Origin: Pleurodeles waltl
Lineage: Eukaryota; Chordata; Amphibia; Caudata; Salamandridae
Length of the DNA: 64,000 nt
Assembly: GCF_031143425.1 (NCBI RefSeq)
Contig: NC_090447.1
Span: 138,217,106-138,281,105 of the forward strand
Direction of reading: 5' to 3'
Part shown: piece after piece, positions 23,117 through 33,236 of the stretch
How the letters are laid out: each line of letters opens with the position of its first letter
Numbering within the stretch: position 1 is the first letter of the stretch
Position numbers and translations under genes: made by a program
The notes under the pieces: generated by a model
Told to the model about the DNA's origin: nothing
The model's database searches: none
Seen by the model: only the letters and a program-made list of their open reading frames with translations

Positions 23117-23921
23117 ATACCGACCCTTGTGGCGAGGAAGGGCACCATTGGTGTACAGACCACTTGTGGATATGGGGACCATGGTGGAGAGTCAGATCAT
23201 TATCACTTGCAGACTAACACGTGCAACTATTCAGGACCTATGTGCATTACTGGATCCTGCACTGACTCCCGGAAATCGTAATCAGCATGCCATTCCAACT
23301 GAGGTGAAGGTGCTCTCCGCACTCCATTTCCTGACCACAGGCTCTTTTCAAGTGACAGTGGGCATGGGTGCTGGTTTCTCACAGCCAATGTTCAGCCTGG
23401 TACTGACAAGGTTTCTGAATGCATTTGTACAACATCTGCAATCCTATGTGCTATTCCCCCAAAGTGCAGACCTCCCAGCCATCAAGTCTGACTTCTATGC
23501 CTTTGCCAACATTCCCAATGTCATAGGTGCTATCGATGGCACCCACATAGCTATCATCCCCCAAAGAGTGAGTGAACAGGTGTACAGAAACAGGAAGAAC
23601 TTTCACTCCATGAACATCCAATTGGTATGTACTGCAGACCAGTACATTTCCCATGTGAATGCCATGTTTCTGGGGTCAGTCCATGATTCATTTGTTTTGA
23701 GGAATAGTAGTGTGCCACAGAAGATGGAACAACTACAAGAGGACAGAGGGTGGATCATAGGTAAGTTTTTCTGTCACTAACTGACACATTGCAGAGAACT
23801 TGCCCTGTCTGACTAAGGGACATTACAATGATGACTCTGTATTGACCCTTTTTCTAGGTGATTCTGGCTACCCAAACTTGCGTTGGCTCCTGACACCAGT
23901 GAGGAATTCCAGGACGGATGC
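23117..23921 (+). pseudogene. Harbinger A transposase, exons 2 and 3 (truncated)
   Basis: Exon 2 (23117-23760) is open throughout and encodes a PIF/Harbinger DDE transposase. It has YRPLWRGRAPLVYRPLVD at its start, then GAIDGTHIAIIP with the first catalytic Asp, the QVYRNRKNFHSMN block, and GSVHDSFVLRNS with the second Asp. It ends at CATAG|GTAAGT. Exon 3 opens at 23858 with GDSGYPNLRWLLTPVRNSRT and is lost after about 21 codons, before the catalytic Glu. The splice junction creates a stop (TG|A). The enzyme would excise and insert the element by cut-and-paste; this copy cannot. Confidence 0.9.
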
Positions 23922-24660
23922 AGAGTTTTTCAGAGAGTCCCATTATCATACCTTTGAGTGTTTTGTTAAAATGCTCAACCAACCCATTTGTTTGGGGATT
24001 GGTAAGGTGGGGTGAATTTGTAGGTTACACCGCACTCTTTCCTCATTGCTTTTAAATATGCAGACATGAAGTTGTTACCTTTCTCAGATACAACTTCTTT
24101 TGGAAAACCCACCATGGAAAATATTCCCCGTAGGGCCTTGGCCACTGCAGGCAATGTAGTGGTCCTAAGAGGTCCTAAGAGGTATGGCTTCTGGATACAT
24201 TGTAGCATGGTCCAGCATCACCAGAATAAATCTGTTTCCAGAAGCTGTGGGAGGGTCAAGGGGAACAACAATGTCAACCCCGCCCCTTTCAAAGGGTACC
24301 CCAACCATTGGAGTGCCACCTGTCTTGCCACTGTCTTGACAGGTGACACAGGAGAAACAAAATTCCTTTGTGTCTTCTGACATATGGGGCCAGTGAAATA
24401 GAGGGACCAGTCTGTCCCAGGTTTTGCTTTGCCCCAGGTGACCAGCAAGGGGAAAGCCATGGGCTAAGGTCAACAAAAACTCTCTGTATTGCAGATGGAT
24501 GACCAATCCTCTGGTGGCACCAGGTTTGGGTTCCCTTGGTTCTGAATACAGGAGGTTGTTTTCCCAGTACACCGTGTTGGTGCCACTGACATCCCCTGCT
24601 TCCTGTTTGACATCTTGCTGTCTCAAAATCTCAAGTGTGGGACAAGTCTGTTAAGCCACT
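23922..24660 (-). pseudogene. Gmr1-like integrase (zinc finger and catalytic core)
   Basis: The N-terminal HHCC finger is seen as AHGFPLAGH and CFSCVTC in the frame 24626-24165. The core starts with GGVDIVVPLDPP and continues in another frame with PKEVVSEKGNNFMSAYL, where the second catalytic Asp position (usually VSDxG) reads Glu. The third residue is retained in TNGLVEHFNKTLKG near 23975. The frame break coincides with a perfect 10-bp tandem repeat (ggtcctaaga twice at 24161-24180). The C-terminus is lost at the joint with Harbinger A. Its position immediately after protease gives the Gmr1-type order. Confidence 0.87.
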
Positions 24661-24661
24661 C

Positions 24662-25028
24662 TTAACTCCTCCCTGGCTGGCCCCCTTCACCTAATAATTC
24701 AGCTTTGTCAGCTTGAAGTTGTTCAGGTGTAGTTTCTGTCCAAGTAGTAGATTCCGCCTCCTCAAAGGGGGAATCATCAGTGGAGGGAGGGATAGGGGAT
24801 AATTTCTTACCCTTTCTACCTCTGCTTTTAGGAAGCTCTTGGTCCAAATTTTCAGGATCCAAGTTTCCCTGTTCTCTTTCCTTCTTGGCCTGAGCCTTAG
24901 TCAAAGCAAAGATATGCCCAGGAATGCCCAGCAAGGCTGTATGGGTCTCCAACTCTACTTCAGCCCAAGCTGAAGTCTCTATGTCATTCGGTAGTAGACA
25001 CTCTACAGGTAGGTCTGTGGACATTATA
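24662..25028 (-). pseudogene. Gmr1-like protease C-terminal half and linker
   Basis: Starts with STDLPVECLLPNDIE, resembling the end of a retroviral-type aspartic protease (LPVDCLxGNDL), then a charged linker rich in Glu and Lys. It continues across Harbinger B from the N-terminal half at 33234-33023. No RT lies between this and integrase. Confidence 0.72.
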
Positions 25029-25366
25029 CTGGTCATTATGACCCTGGCGGTTGTCTGACTGCCAAGGTTAACATGGCGGTATCATAGCCAACAGGCTGGC
25101 AGTAATGATTGCCAAATTATGACCATGGCAGTGATCCCTCCCATAGGCAGCCAATGTGCCAAACCAACCGCCAGCGCAGTACGAACACCAAACACGGTTG
25201 TAGCCACCTACAGGCAGGCGGAAGACAAGGATCCGCCCACCACATTATGACACAGCACACCGCCATGTTTTCCAGGGCAGTAGTAACAACAACAAAAGCC
25301 TGGCGGAAAAACATAATTTAAAAGGAGCCACTCACCTCCAGGGACACACAGGAGTCCGTGGCCGCC

Positions 25367-25449
25367 ATGGAACCTGAACTGCAAGTATTCCTAATGCTGT
25401 ACCACGCCCTGGCCATTCTGGAGCACCAACGCCGATGAAGACCATGACG
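25367..25449 (+). pseudogene. Harbinger B transposase, exon 1
   Basis: An 83-nt exon encoding MEPELQVFLMLYHALAILEH and a basic end, with two in-frame stops. It ends before GTGAGT in the same phase as in A and C. The first intron contains the whole Myb/SANT gene 1. Confidence 0.6.
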
Positions 25450-25829
25450 GTGAGTACAGCCACCTAGCACACAAGGGTGGAAGAGAAGGGGGAGACTGAC
25501 ACACACACGCACAACACACACCATACGCACACACAACACACCCAGAAACACAGGAATATAACAGAACCCTGGAGTAAATAAACGCAGGACACATACACAG
25601 TTCCAACCACTGTATTCCTATTGTATGAATATGTAAAATGCAAAAACATGCACAACTGCAGAAATAAATAAATGCAGACCCAAAGGCAATTCCAAAATCA
25701 CTAATGCCCACAGGGCAAAGTCCAAGGCCCAACGTGACTCCTGACAACATAGGGACTCCACTGATCAGAGGCAACATGTTGAAAATAGGCAGGCACCTCA
25801 GGGGGTGGGGGATTGGGGTGGGTGGGGGT

Positions 25830-26340
25830 GCCAAATCATTGTGAGGGTGCTCCCAGCCCACTGATTCTGGAAGGGGCTTCCTGCCCACAGGATGAGGAGG
25901 GGGCTGCTTGCCCACTGGTTCTAGAGGGGGCTCCCTGCACACAGGTTGAGGATGGGGCTGCCTGCCCACAGGTTGAGGAAAGGCTGCCTGCCCATTGGTT
26001 CTGGAAGGGGATTTCTGCCCACAGGATGAGGAGGGGTCTGCCTGCCCACTGTTTATTGATGATGCCCCTGGGCCTCTGGTTCCGGATGCTGCTCCTTGGC
26101 CACAGTATTGAGTGGGGCCTCCTTGGCCATGGTTTCCAGTGGGGCCTCTTTGTCCAGGGATATCTGTGGGGCTTCCTTGTCCAGGGATTTCTGGGGGGTC
26201 TCCTTGGCCTGTGATTTCTGGGGGCCTCTTTTGCCTTGGATTTCTGGGGGGCATCATTGGCCTTTGATTTCTGGGGGGGGCTTCCTTGGGCAGTGACTTC
26301 GTTGAGGACTCCTTGCCCCTGGGTTTTGGAGGTGGCCCCA
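25830..26340 (-). repeat. Degenerate coding minisatellite in the Harbinger B Myb/SANT 1 tail
   Basis: Units of about 33-36 bp (for example ctgcctgcccacaggttgagg) repeat imperfectly. On the minus strand they encode Gly/Pro/Gln-rich repeats such as GQGDPPEIPGQGSP. The stretch lies at the 3' end of the antisense Myb/SANT gene; C has a different array at the same relative place. Confidence 0.6.
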
Positions 26341-26375
26341 TGGTCTTGCCAGTCTGTTTGGGAGAGGGTGGAACT

Positions 26376-29300
26376 TTAGCCCTCCATTTGGGGGGGAGTG
26401 TCCTTGTTGCGGGGGTCCACCTTCTCACTCATGTGCCCCTTAGTGGCAGATGGAGACTTTGGGGATGGAGCTGTGTCAGACTGAGTGCTTGAGGTATTGG
26501 GCTGGGGCGGTGTGACCTTCCTCTTATGGACAGGAGAGGGTGGGGGATGGGAAGAGGTCAAGGTGGGCAAGGAAAAGCTTCTTAGAAACAGTGGGGTGGG
26601 ATGTGGGAGGAGGGATGGGAGAGGAGATAGAGGGAGTGGTTGTAGGAGGAGGAGGTGTGTTGGACTTGGGTGCAGGTGCATGGACAGTGTGCGTGTATAA
26701 GGTGGATGGCTGTTGGGGTTCTGAGTGCGAGCGTGTTTGTGTTACTGGAGGGGGGCAGAAAAGGCGGGGAGGACAAACATGATGTGTGTATGGATGTTGT
26801 GGTGGTGTCTGCAAGTGAGGTGGGTATGCTGAATGAGGTGGTGGTGGTGTGTGGGGTGCATGTCTACGGGTCTGCTGTTGTTGTGACTGTAAGCAAGGCT
26901 GTGTAGGTGACAGGATCTGGGACTGTTGATGGAGTGCATGCAGGTGTGAGTGAGGATGTGACTGTGAGATTGGAGGAGGAGGGGGAGACAGTGGAGGCAG
27001 TGGATGATGTGCGTGCATCTGTCTGTTGGCTGTGTGATTGCTTGTGGACTGAAGTGTGCTGCTTGTGTCTGTCTGTGTGTGTCTTGTTTTGGGTGCATGC
27101 TTGTCAGAATAAGTGCGTGGGATGGGCTGTGGGTGAGGGGACTGAGAATGGGTAGTGGTACTTGGAGGGGGGACAAAGGAAACAGGGACACTGGCTGCCG
27201 TCAGTGAAGAGGCCAGAGCCTGAAACGATCTCTGTAGGGCTGCCAACGCACTGTGGATGCCCTACAGGAAGGCATTGCATAGCTGCATCTGGGATGCCAG
27301 CCCCTGGATAGCATTCACAATGGTTGACTGCCATAAAGAGATGGATCTCAGGAGGTCAATAGCCTCCTCACTGAGGGCAGAAGGGCTGAATGGAGCAGGG
27401 CCTGAGGTGCCTGGAGTGAAGTAGCACCCACCCTCCTGGGTGAGCAGGCACAGGAAACTCGGTGGGGGGCTACTGGGAGGGCGGTGCTGGGCTAGGGGTT
27501 GGCAGTAGAACCTGCAGCCGGGGTGATCCCAGAGGGGTCCGCCACCACCAGGGAGCTCCCATCAGAGGATGAATCAGAGTCAGTGGTGTCACCTCCTGTC
27601 CCCGCTGTGGTGCTCCCCTCACCCTCCATCTCACTGGTCCCCTCGGCATCTGTGGACTCTGCCTCCTGGGTCCTGTGGGCTGCAGGTGGCAGGATCTGGG
27701 ACTGTTGATGCAGTGCATGCAGGTGTGAGTGAGGATGTGACTGTGAGATAGGAGGATGAGGGGGGGAGATAATGGATGCAGTGGATGGTGTTGTGTGTGC
27801 ATCTGTCTGTTGGCTGTGTGAGTGCTTGTAGACTGAAGTGTGCTGCTTGTGTCTGTCTGTGCGAGTCTTGTATGTTGTTTTGGGTGCATGCTTGTCAGAA
27901 TGTGTGCGTGGGATAGGTTGGGGGTGAGGAGACTTGGAGTGGGTAGTAGTAGTTGGAGGGGTGATGAGAGAAACAGGGACACTGGCTGCCATCAGTGAAG
28001 AGGACAGATCCTGAAACGATCTCTGTAGGGACACCAACGCACTATGGATGCCCTCCAGGAAGGCATTGCATAGCTGCAACTGGGATGCCAGCCCCTGGAT
28101 GGCATTCACAATGGTTGACTGCCATACAGAGATGGATCTCAGGAGGTCAGTAGCCTCCTCACTGAGTGCAGAAGGGCCGATTGGAGCAGGGCCTGAGGTG
28201 CCTGGAGCGAAGGAGACACCCACTATCCTGGGTGAGCAGGCACAGGCAACTCGGTGGGGGGCCACTCGGAAGGCAGTGCCGGTACAGGGAGTGGCCATAG
28301 AACCTGCAGCCGGGGGGGTCCCAGAGGGGTCCGCCACCACCAGGGAGCTCCCATCGGAGAACAAATCAGAGTCAGTGGTGTCACCTCTTGTCCCTGCCTT
28401 GGTGCTCCTCTCACCCTCTGTCCTACTGGTCCCCTCGCCGTCATTGGACTCTGCCTCCTAGGTCCTGTGGGCTGCAGCTCCCTCACTCGCCGGTGCCCCT
28501 GCTCCTTCGCCAGATGATGCTAATGTCACATGGACAGGATGACAAAAGGAGAGGGGGGGAGAGAGAGAAATGGAGGATAGGGTCAATCTCAGCACCAACA
28601 GCACAGATAGCAGACACATCACTGTCACACACTGAGAATGGGCAGTATGGACCACATTGGCATATCATTGGCTAGGTACCACAGCAGGTAGGAGCCAAAC
28701 ACTACCAGCTGCACACAAACTGGGACCAGCTAAGCCGTGTTTAACACCTACCTAGCTATTTAATAAATGTTTTCCATCCTATTAACCTGAGCTGAACCAC
28801 TCAGCAATATCTGAACTGGCATATTAGGGCATCCACTGACTGGTACCCTGCACCAAAATCCCATGTCAAGCAAAAGAGATGGTTGACAAACCCACTCTAC
28901 TCACCCCCTTGTGGCTGCTGTGATGCCCTCCAGTGCCCATCCAGTGCCCATCCAGCTCTGGGTAGGCCACCACCCATATGTGGGCCATCAGGGGGGTCAT
29001 GTTCCGATGAGCACCCCTTCCCCATTGGGAGGCCATCCCAATCTGGGTTTCCACGGTCTTCCAGGCCCAGCGTCTCAGGTGCTCCCACCATTTCCTACAG
29101 TGGCTGCTTCACCTGCGATAGACCTCCAGGGTCTGTACGTCCTTGGCGATGGCATGCCACAATCCCTTCTTCTGATGGGCACTAACCTGCAGAGAAAACA
29201 CGGAAGGTGGCCCAGCCTGTCTCACATATGGCCCTCAGAAAGCATTTTCCCTCATCAGGCACACACATGACCCATACCCCTGCATTGAAGCTGCCACCAG

Positions 29301-29504
29301 CCATACCCCTCTCCACCTGACACTCTGCCAGCACACACAAACATCTCAATGCAGTCATGACGCAAGCAAGGTACTCATGGTGTACTCACTTGTTGGTCTG
29401 GAGGCCCATACAACTGGTCATACTGGGATAGGACCTTGTTCACGAGGCACTGCAACTCCTCTGACGTGAAGGCAGGGGCCCTTTTCCCCTGTCGCACGAG
29501 CCAT
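26376..29504 (-). pseudogene. Harbinger B Myb/SANT gene 1 (antisense in transposase intron 1)
   Basis: Exon 1 (29504-29390) carries RAPAFTSEELQCLVNKVLSQ, with a frameshift in an A-run near the start. Exon 2 (29186-28905) has LWHAIAKDVQTLEVYRR and CRKWWEHLRRWAWK, with one stop. Exon 3 (about 28530-26376) has the helix IDLLRSISVWQSTIVNAIQG, His/Thr-rich runs and the KKLFLAHLDLFPSP motif. Part of exon 3 is tandemly duplicated (26907-28462). The domain is Myb/SANT-like as in A and C. Transcription would oppose that of the transposase around it. Confidence 0.75.
26907..28462 (-). repeat. 778-bp tandem duplication within Harbinger B Myb/SANT exon 3
   Basis: The phrase caggatctgggactgttgat begins at about 26911 and again at about 27689; the segment from the helix block to the variable tail is present twice with roughly 7 percent divergence by eye. 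A and C have one copy. Both units have acquired separate indels. Confidence 0.8.
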
Positions 29505-29952
29505 GGCAGGTTCCAGACACAGATCACAGCAGCACACGCAGTGGAGATGTCGTTCTGTGGAAAGTCAGGAATCAAGTGAAGTGGTGAAAAGGAAATGGCG
29601 GTCACATCCACGGCCGTGAACACCATCACCGCTGGCGTTGATCATCATTGGTTCCCATACTCCATAGAGGGCCATGTTAGCCAATGAGGAATTGCATGGT
29701 GGTGCGGACTGCCTTCTGCCATGACGCCAATACCAGCTGTGTGAGGTCACTTCCACCTGTCCCTGAATACAGGACAGGCGGGTTCCATTTTCTAATGCTG
29801 GTACACATGTACAGATTAATTAGTGCATCACTGTAGTCAAATGTACCTACCTAAACAGTTCCAGTGTCCAACATACAAACATGCTCTGTGTACAGTGCTG
29901 TAGAGTGTTCATGTTACTGTTGTCACTCCTTTCTTACATTTGGGTCCCTTAG

Positions 29953-30434
29953 GTATCAACCACTGCTCAGGAATAGAAGGAGGCAAGCACCATTGTACAG
30001 ACCCGTTGTGGACTTGGTTACACTGGCACATCATACTCACCTATCGTCTAGACGGGCCACAATCACAGAGCTGTGTACACAATGACAGACTGATCTGCTA
30101 CCTGCTATCCATAGCACCACAGCAATCCCTCCTCTTGTGCTGGTACTCTCAGTGCTCCAGTTCGTGGCAACAGGCTCTTTCCAGGTGACAGTGGGCTTGG
30201 CTGCAGGGATGTCAAAGGCCAATGTTCTCTATTACACTTGCAAGGGTTTTGTCTGCCTTGTCCAAACACGTGTGCAGCTACATCGCATTCCCCCAGGTAG
30301 AAGTACCCTATCTGCAGGAGGACGGGGGTGACAATGCAGCTGTGGCAGCAGTGGACACTGAGGACAGTGAGGAGAAGGAAGAGGAGAAGGATGTGGACAA
30401 CAGGTCACATTTGATCCAGAAGTACTTCCAATGA
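29953..30434 (+). pseudogene. Harbinger B transposase, catalytic core deleted
   Basis: Exon 2 starts after CCCTTAG with YQPLLRNRRRQAPLYRPVVD and continues through LQFVATGSFQVTVGLAAGMS. At about 30297 (FPQVE) it jumps straight to the extreme C-terminal tail (VPYLQEDGGD ... HLIQKYFQ, stop at 30434). The deletion removes all three catalytic residues, intron 2 and most of exon 3. B could only move with a transposase supplied by another copy. Confidence 0.88.
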
Positions 30435-31119
30435 CTCTCAGTTAAGACTGTTTGACTAAGCAAGACTACATTTTAGTGTTGTACTGTGTGACTGAAACAT
30501 GATGCCAGTCATTCTCTTTGCATCCCACCTGACTGTCACCTATATCTTCCATTATTACAGATGTAGGTGTTGTTCCAACAGTGTACTGCTGTGATGTGTA
30601 CAGACTGCTGAGACACATTTGTTGGATAGGACAACATGTTACTGGAAATTTACACAGGATCATGCAGTTCATTACAGTTAATTACATTGTACATTACCTA
30701 TAGAAAAAACACTATTAATCAAGTTGTGTCCAAGGGTATTTATTGAAAATTGTTCTACAATGGAAAGTAGAATTGAGTGGGGTGATGGTTTGGAATAGTC
30801 CAGGGTAGTGGTCCAGTCTGTTTGTAGAACAGGTCCAGTGTCCAAGGGGCCATAGGAATGGGAGCAATGGCAGTTCAAAGTGGACAAGGTGATACAGTGG
30901 AACACAAGGGGGACAGTCAGGAGGGGCTCATTTCCTGGCGGTGGTCTTGGTCTTTGCAAGTGTCTCTGGTGTCTGTCTGGGTCACAGGGAACGTTTGCGG
31001 GTGGTTCATATTCTGTAGGGGGAGGGGTGCTGGTAGCCTGTGGGTCCTGTGTCAGGACCTCCCGTCCACTAGCTGTAGCAGATGTGGAGGACTGGTCAGT
31101 TAACTGGATAGTGGAAGGG

Positions 31120-32455
31120 GCCCGCTAGTGTGATGTGTACTTCCTCATGATGTTGTTCATATCACCCACCACCCCTGTTCTGGAGACCATGGTGGTGTTC
31201 AGGGCCTGCAATTCTTTCTTGATCTCCTGGTGGTGTTCTTCCTGCAGCCGCTGGTTCTCCTGCATTATGTCTATCACCTGACCCATCTTGTCCTGTTTTT
31301 GATGTTAAGCCCCAGGACATTAGTGAGTGCCTCCTGGACAGTCGGGTTCCTGGGCCTGTCCTCTCCCTGGCACACAGCTGTCCTCCGACCATCCCTGGCC
31401 TCCTGTGCCAGTGTCCCCTGAACGGGGTGCCCACTGCCACTCACCCCAGTACTCTCATTGTCTTGCCTGTGAGGTGTGGACTGGGGTCCCTGTAGAGGTG
31501 GGCACACTGCTGATTGACAAGTTCTGGGGACAGAGGTCTGTGAACATTGGGTGGCTGCTGTGGTGTTGGATACTGAGGGCGGAGGCTCTGTAGTGGACTG
31601 GGTGTGGGCTGGAGTATCCGACCCACCAGTGGTCCCTGATGGGCCCTGGAGTTCATCCAGATCCAGAACAGGAACACTATTTATTAGGAGTTTTTTGCTT
31701 TTACTTATCCATATTAAGAGGACAAGCAACAAGGGTGGCAAGGTCAATGTCACCATCAGAGAATAAAACAGCCTTAGTGATTTCCCTAACTAAACCAACC
31801 CCCATTACACTTCCCAGAGTGAGCCCTGCTACACCCTTGTTTGTGTATTGTGATGTATTGTGGGATTGTTAGTTATCCATGCTGTGAATGCATTGGTGGT
31901 GGGTGTACAGGGCTTGCAGGGATGTGCATGCAGTGGGTATGGCATGCAGGGCTTGACATTTAGGTTTGTTAATTGTGGTAGGGCAATGTGTGGGATGGAG
32001 TGGAGTGATGGGTGTCAGGGTGAGGGGTGACATGCAGGATTGGGGGTAAAGTAGTAAATATTGACTCATCAGTGTCCAGTCCTCCGGCAACTCCAGTGAG
32101 TCCCTCAGGATACAGGATTGCCAAGACTTGCTCCTCCCATGCTGCCTGTTGTGGGGCAGGTGCTGGGGCTCCACTGCCAGTCCTCTGGATAGCGAGCTGG
32201 TACCTTGCTGCTATGGAACGTACCATCCCCCATAGGTCGTTCCACCTCTTCCTGATGCCGTCCCTTGTTCGTGGTTGCTGCCACATGGCGTTCGATGTTC
32301 ACCCGGTCCAAGATTGTCTGCCATAGCTCCATCATCCTGGCAATGGAGATCTGCCGGAACTGTGCTCCAAACAGCTGTGGCTCTACCCTGACTATTTCCT
32401 CAACCATGACATGCAACTTCTCATCAGTGAAACAGGGGTGCTTTTGTGGGGACAT
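31120..32455 (-). pseudogene. Harbinger B Myb/SANT gene 2 (third gene)
   Basis: Exon 1 (32455 to about 32060) starts MSPQKHPCFTDEKLHVMVEE and continues VEPQLFGAQFRQISIARMME, then after a frameshift RDGIRKRWNDLWGMVRSI: a second, different Myb/SANT-like domain. It ends WEEQVLAILYPEGLTGVAGG before a mutated donor. A downstream exon (about 31670-31120) matches the C gene (LQGPSGTTGGSD and the GVSGSGHPVQGT stretch). A 168-bp piece of Gmr1-like sequence (31672-31839) is attached at its upstream edge. The protein is not the same as Myb/SANT 1; its role is unknown to me. Confidence 0.72.
31672..31839 (-). repeat. Gmr1-like gag/protease fragment embedded in Harbinger B
   Basis: These 168 bp align without gaps to 33208-33375, the gag-protease boundary of the host retrotransposon, in the same orientation and with about six mismatches. 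The Harbinger homology of the third gene resumes directly on its left (31671). No target duplication was seen. Confidence 0.88.
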
Positions 32456-33022
32456 GGATGTTGTGTGGTGTGGGTTGTGCAGAGGATGTCGAGTAATGTG
32501 GTGGGGTGTGCGGTGCGTGATGGATTAATGGGTGGTTGTGGTATGTGTGTGTAGTTTAATCTATGATTTGCATAGCTAGCTATTGCAGTCTTTTCATGTT
32601 AGCAAAGGATTGTGGGTGATGTTGGAGTGTGTTTCATAGTGCTGTTGGCGGGTGTTTGAAGTGTGTGTATTTGTGTCAGTTGTGGGTTTTTTGTTCTGGC
32701 CAATGTTGTCTTGTCTTTGGGTTGCCTTATCTGACACGGCGTTGTTCACCACCAATGGTTTACCTTTGTTGAATGTCAACTGTGGTGATTGGTGGGTCAT
32801 TATTTGGAGGGCGTAGTGTTGGTGGTGTAATGGTAGGGGTGGTAGTACCGACAGTGTATCACGTTCAGTGGTTCTGGCGGATTTGTGGTTGTGGCTGTTT
32901 TCTGTCAATTGTGTATGTATGTGTCATAATGTGGCAGATGGATGTCCGCCTCCGTGCCGGTATGCTGTTGGCAGTCAGCACGGCGGTATTTGGTATTCAC
33001 CACCAAGGTCATAATGAAGGCC

Positions 33023-33234
33023 TATAACTTTTTTAGGACCAGTAAACCTCCCCCAGCTGAGATCAACAACTGCCATGGGGTGGCTCACAGTATTGTGGTG
33101 GGCGTCAGTCACTTGGTACTGATGACCAAATAGGTGTTGCTCTGGTGACACCAGTTTTTTAGTCACCATGGAGACACTGGCACCTGTGTCCCTGTAGACC
33201 TCAACCTGAACACTATTTATTAGGTGTTTTTTGC
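33023..33234 (-). pseudogene. Gmr1-like protease N-terminal half
   Basis: Contains VEVYRDTGASVSMVTKKLV, where DTGAS is the aspartic protease active site, then WGRFTGPKKVI at the edge of Harbinger B. The reading continues at 25028 on the far side of B. The protease would cut the polyprotein in the virus-like particle. Confidence 0.82.
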
Positions 33235-33236
33235 TT

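Larger units (their letters stand above)
19424..23921 (+). mobile_element. Harbinger A, right end deleted
   Basis: The left end GGCCCTCATTATGGAC follows TTA at 19421-19423, the usual Harbinger target. The element contains transposase exon 1, an antisense Myb/SANT gene within the first intron, transposase exon 2 and the start of exon 3. About 64 bp into exon 3 the sequence changes at about 23921 into retrotransposon integrase. One deletion removed the rest of A, together with the integrase C-terminus and RT N-terminus of the host element. Confidence 0.85.
25029..33022 (+). mobile_element. Harbinger B (about 8.0 kb, near full length, inactive)
   Basis: Ends GGTCATTATGACCCTGGCGG and (reverse) GGCCTTCATTATGACC are flanked by TATA-like duplicates (25025-25028 and 33023-33026; probably a 3-bp target). 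It interrupts the Gmr1-like protease frame precisely. Layout: transposase exon 1 (+), Myb/SANT gene 1 (-), transposase body (+, internally deleted), Myb/SANT gene 2 (-). Its length equals that of C without its insert, so about 8 kb seems to be the family's full size. Confidence 0.87.

Noticed and set aside
25391..26428. 345-codon minus-strand ORF as a host collagen-like gene
   Set aside because: The Gly/Pro-rich repeat comes from a minisatellite at the end of the Harbinger B Myb/SANT gene. There is no Gly-X-Y periodicity and no conserved domain.
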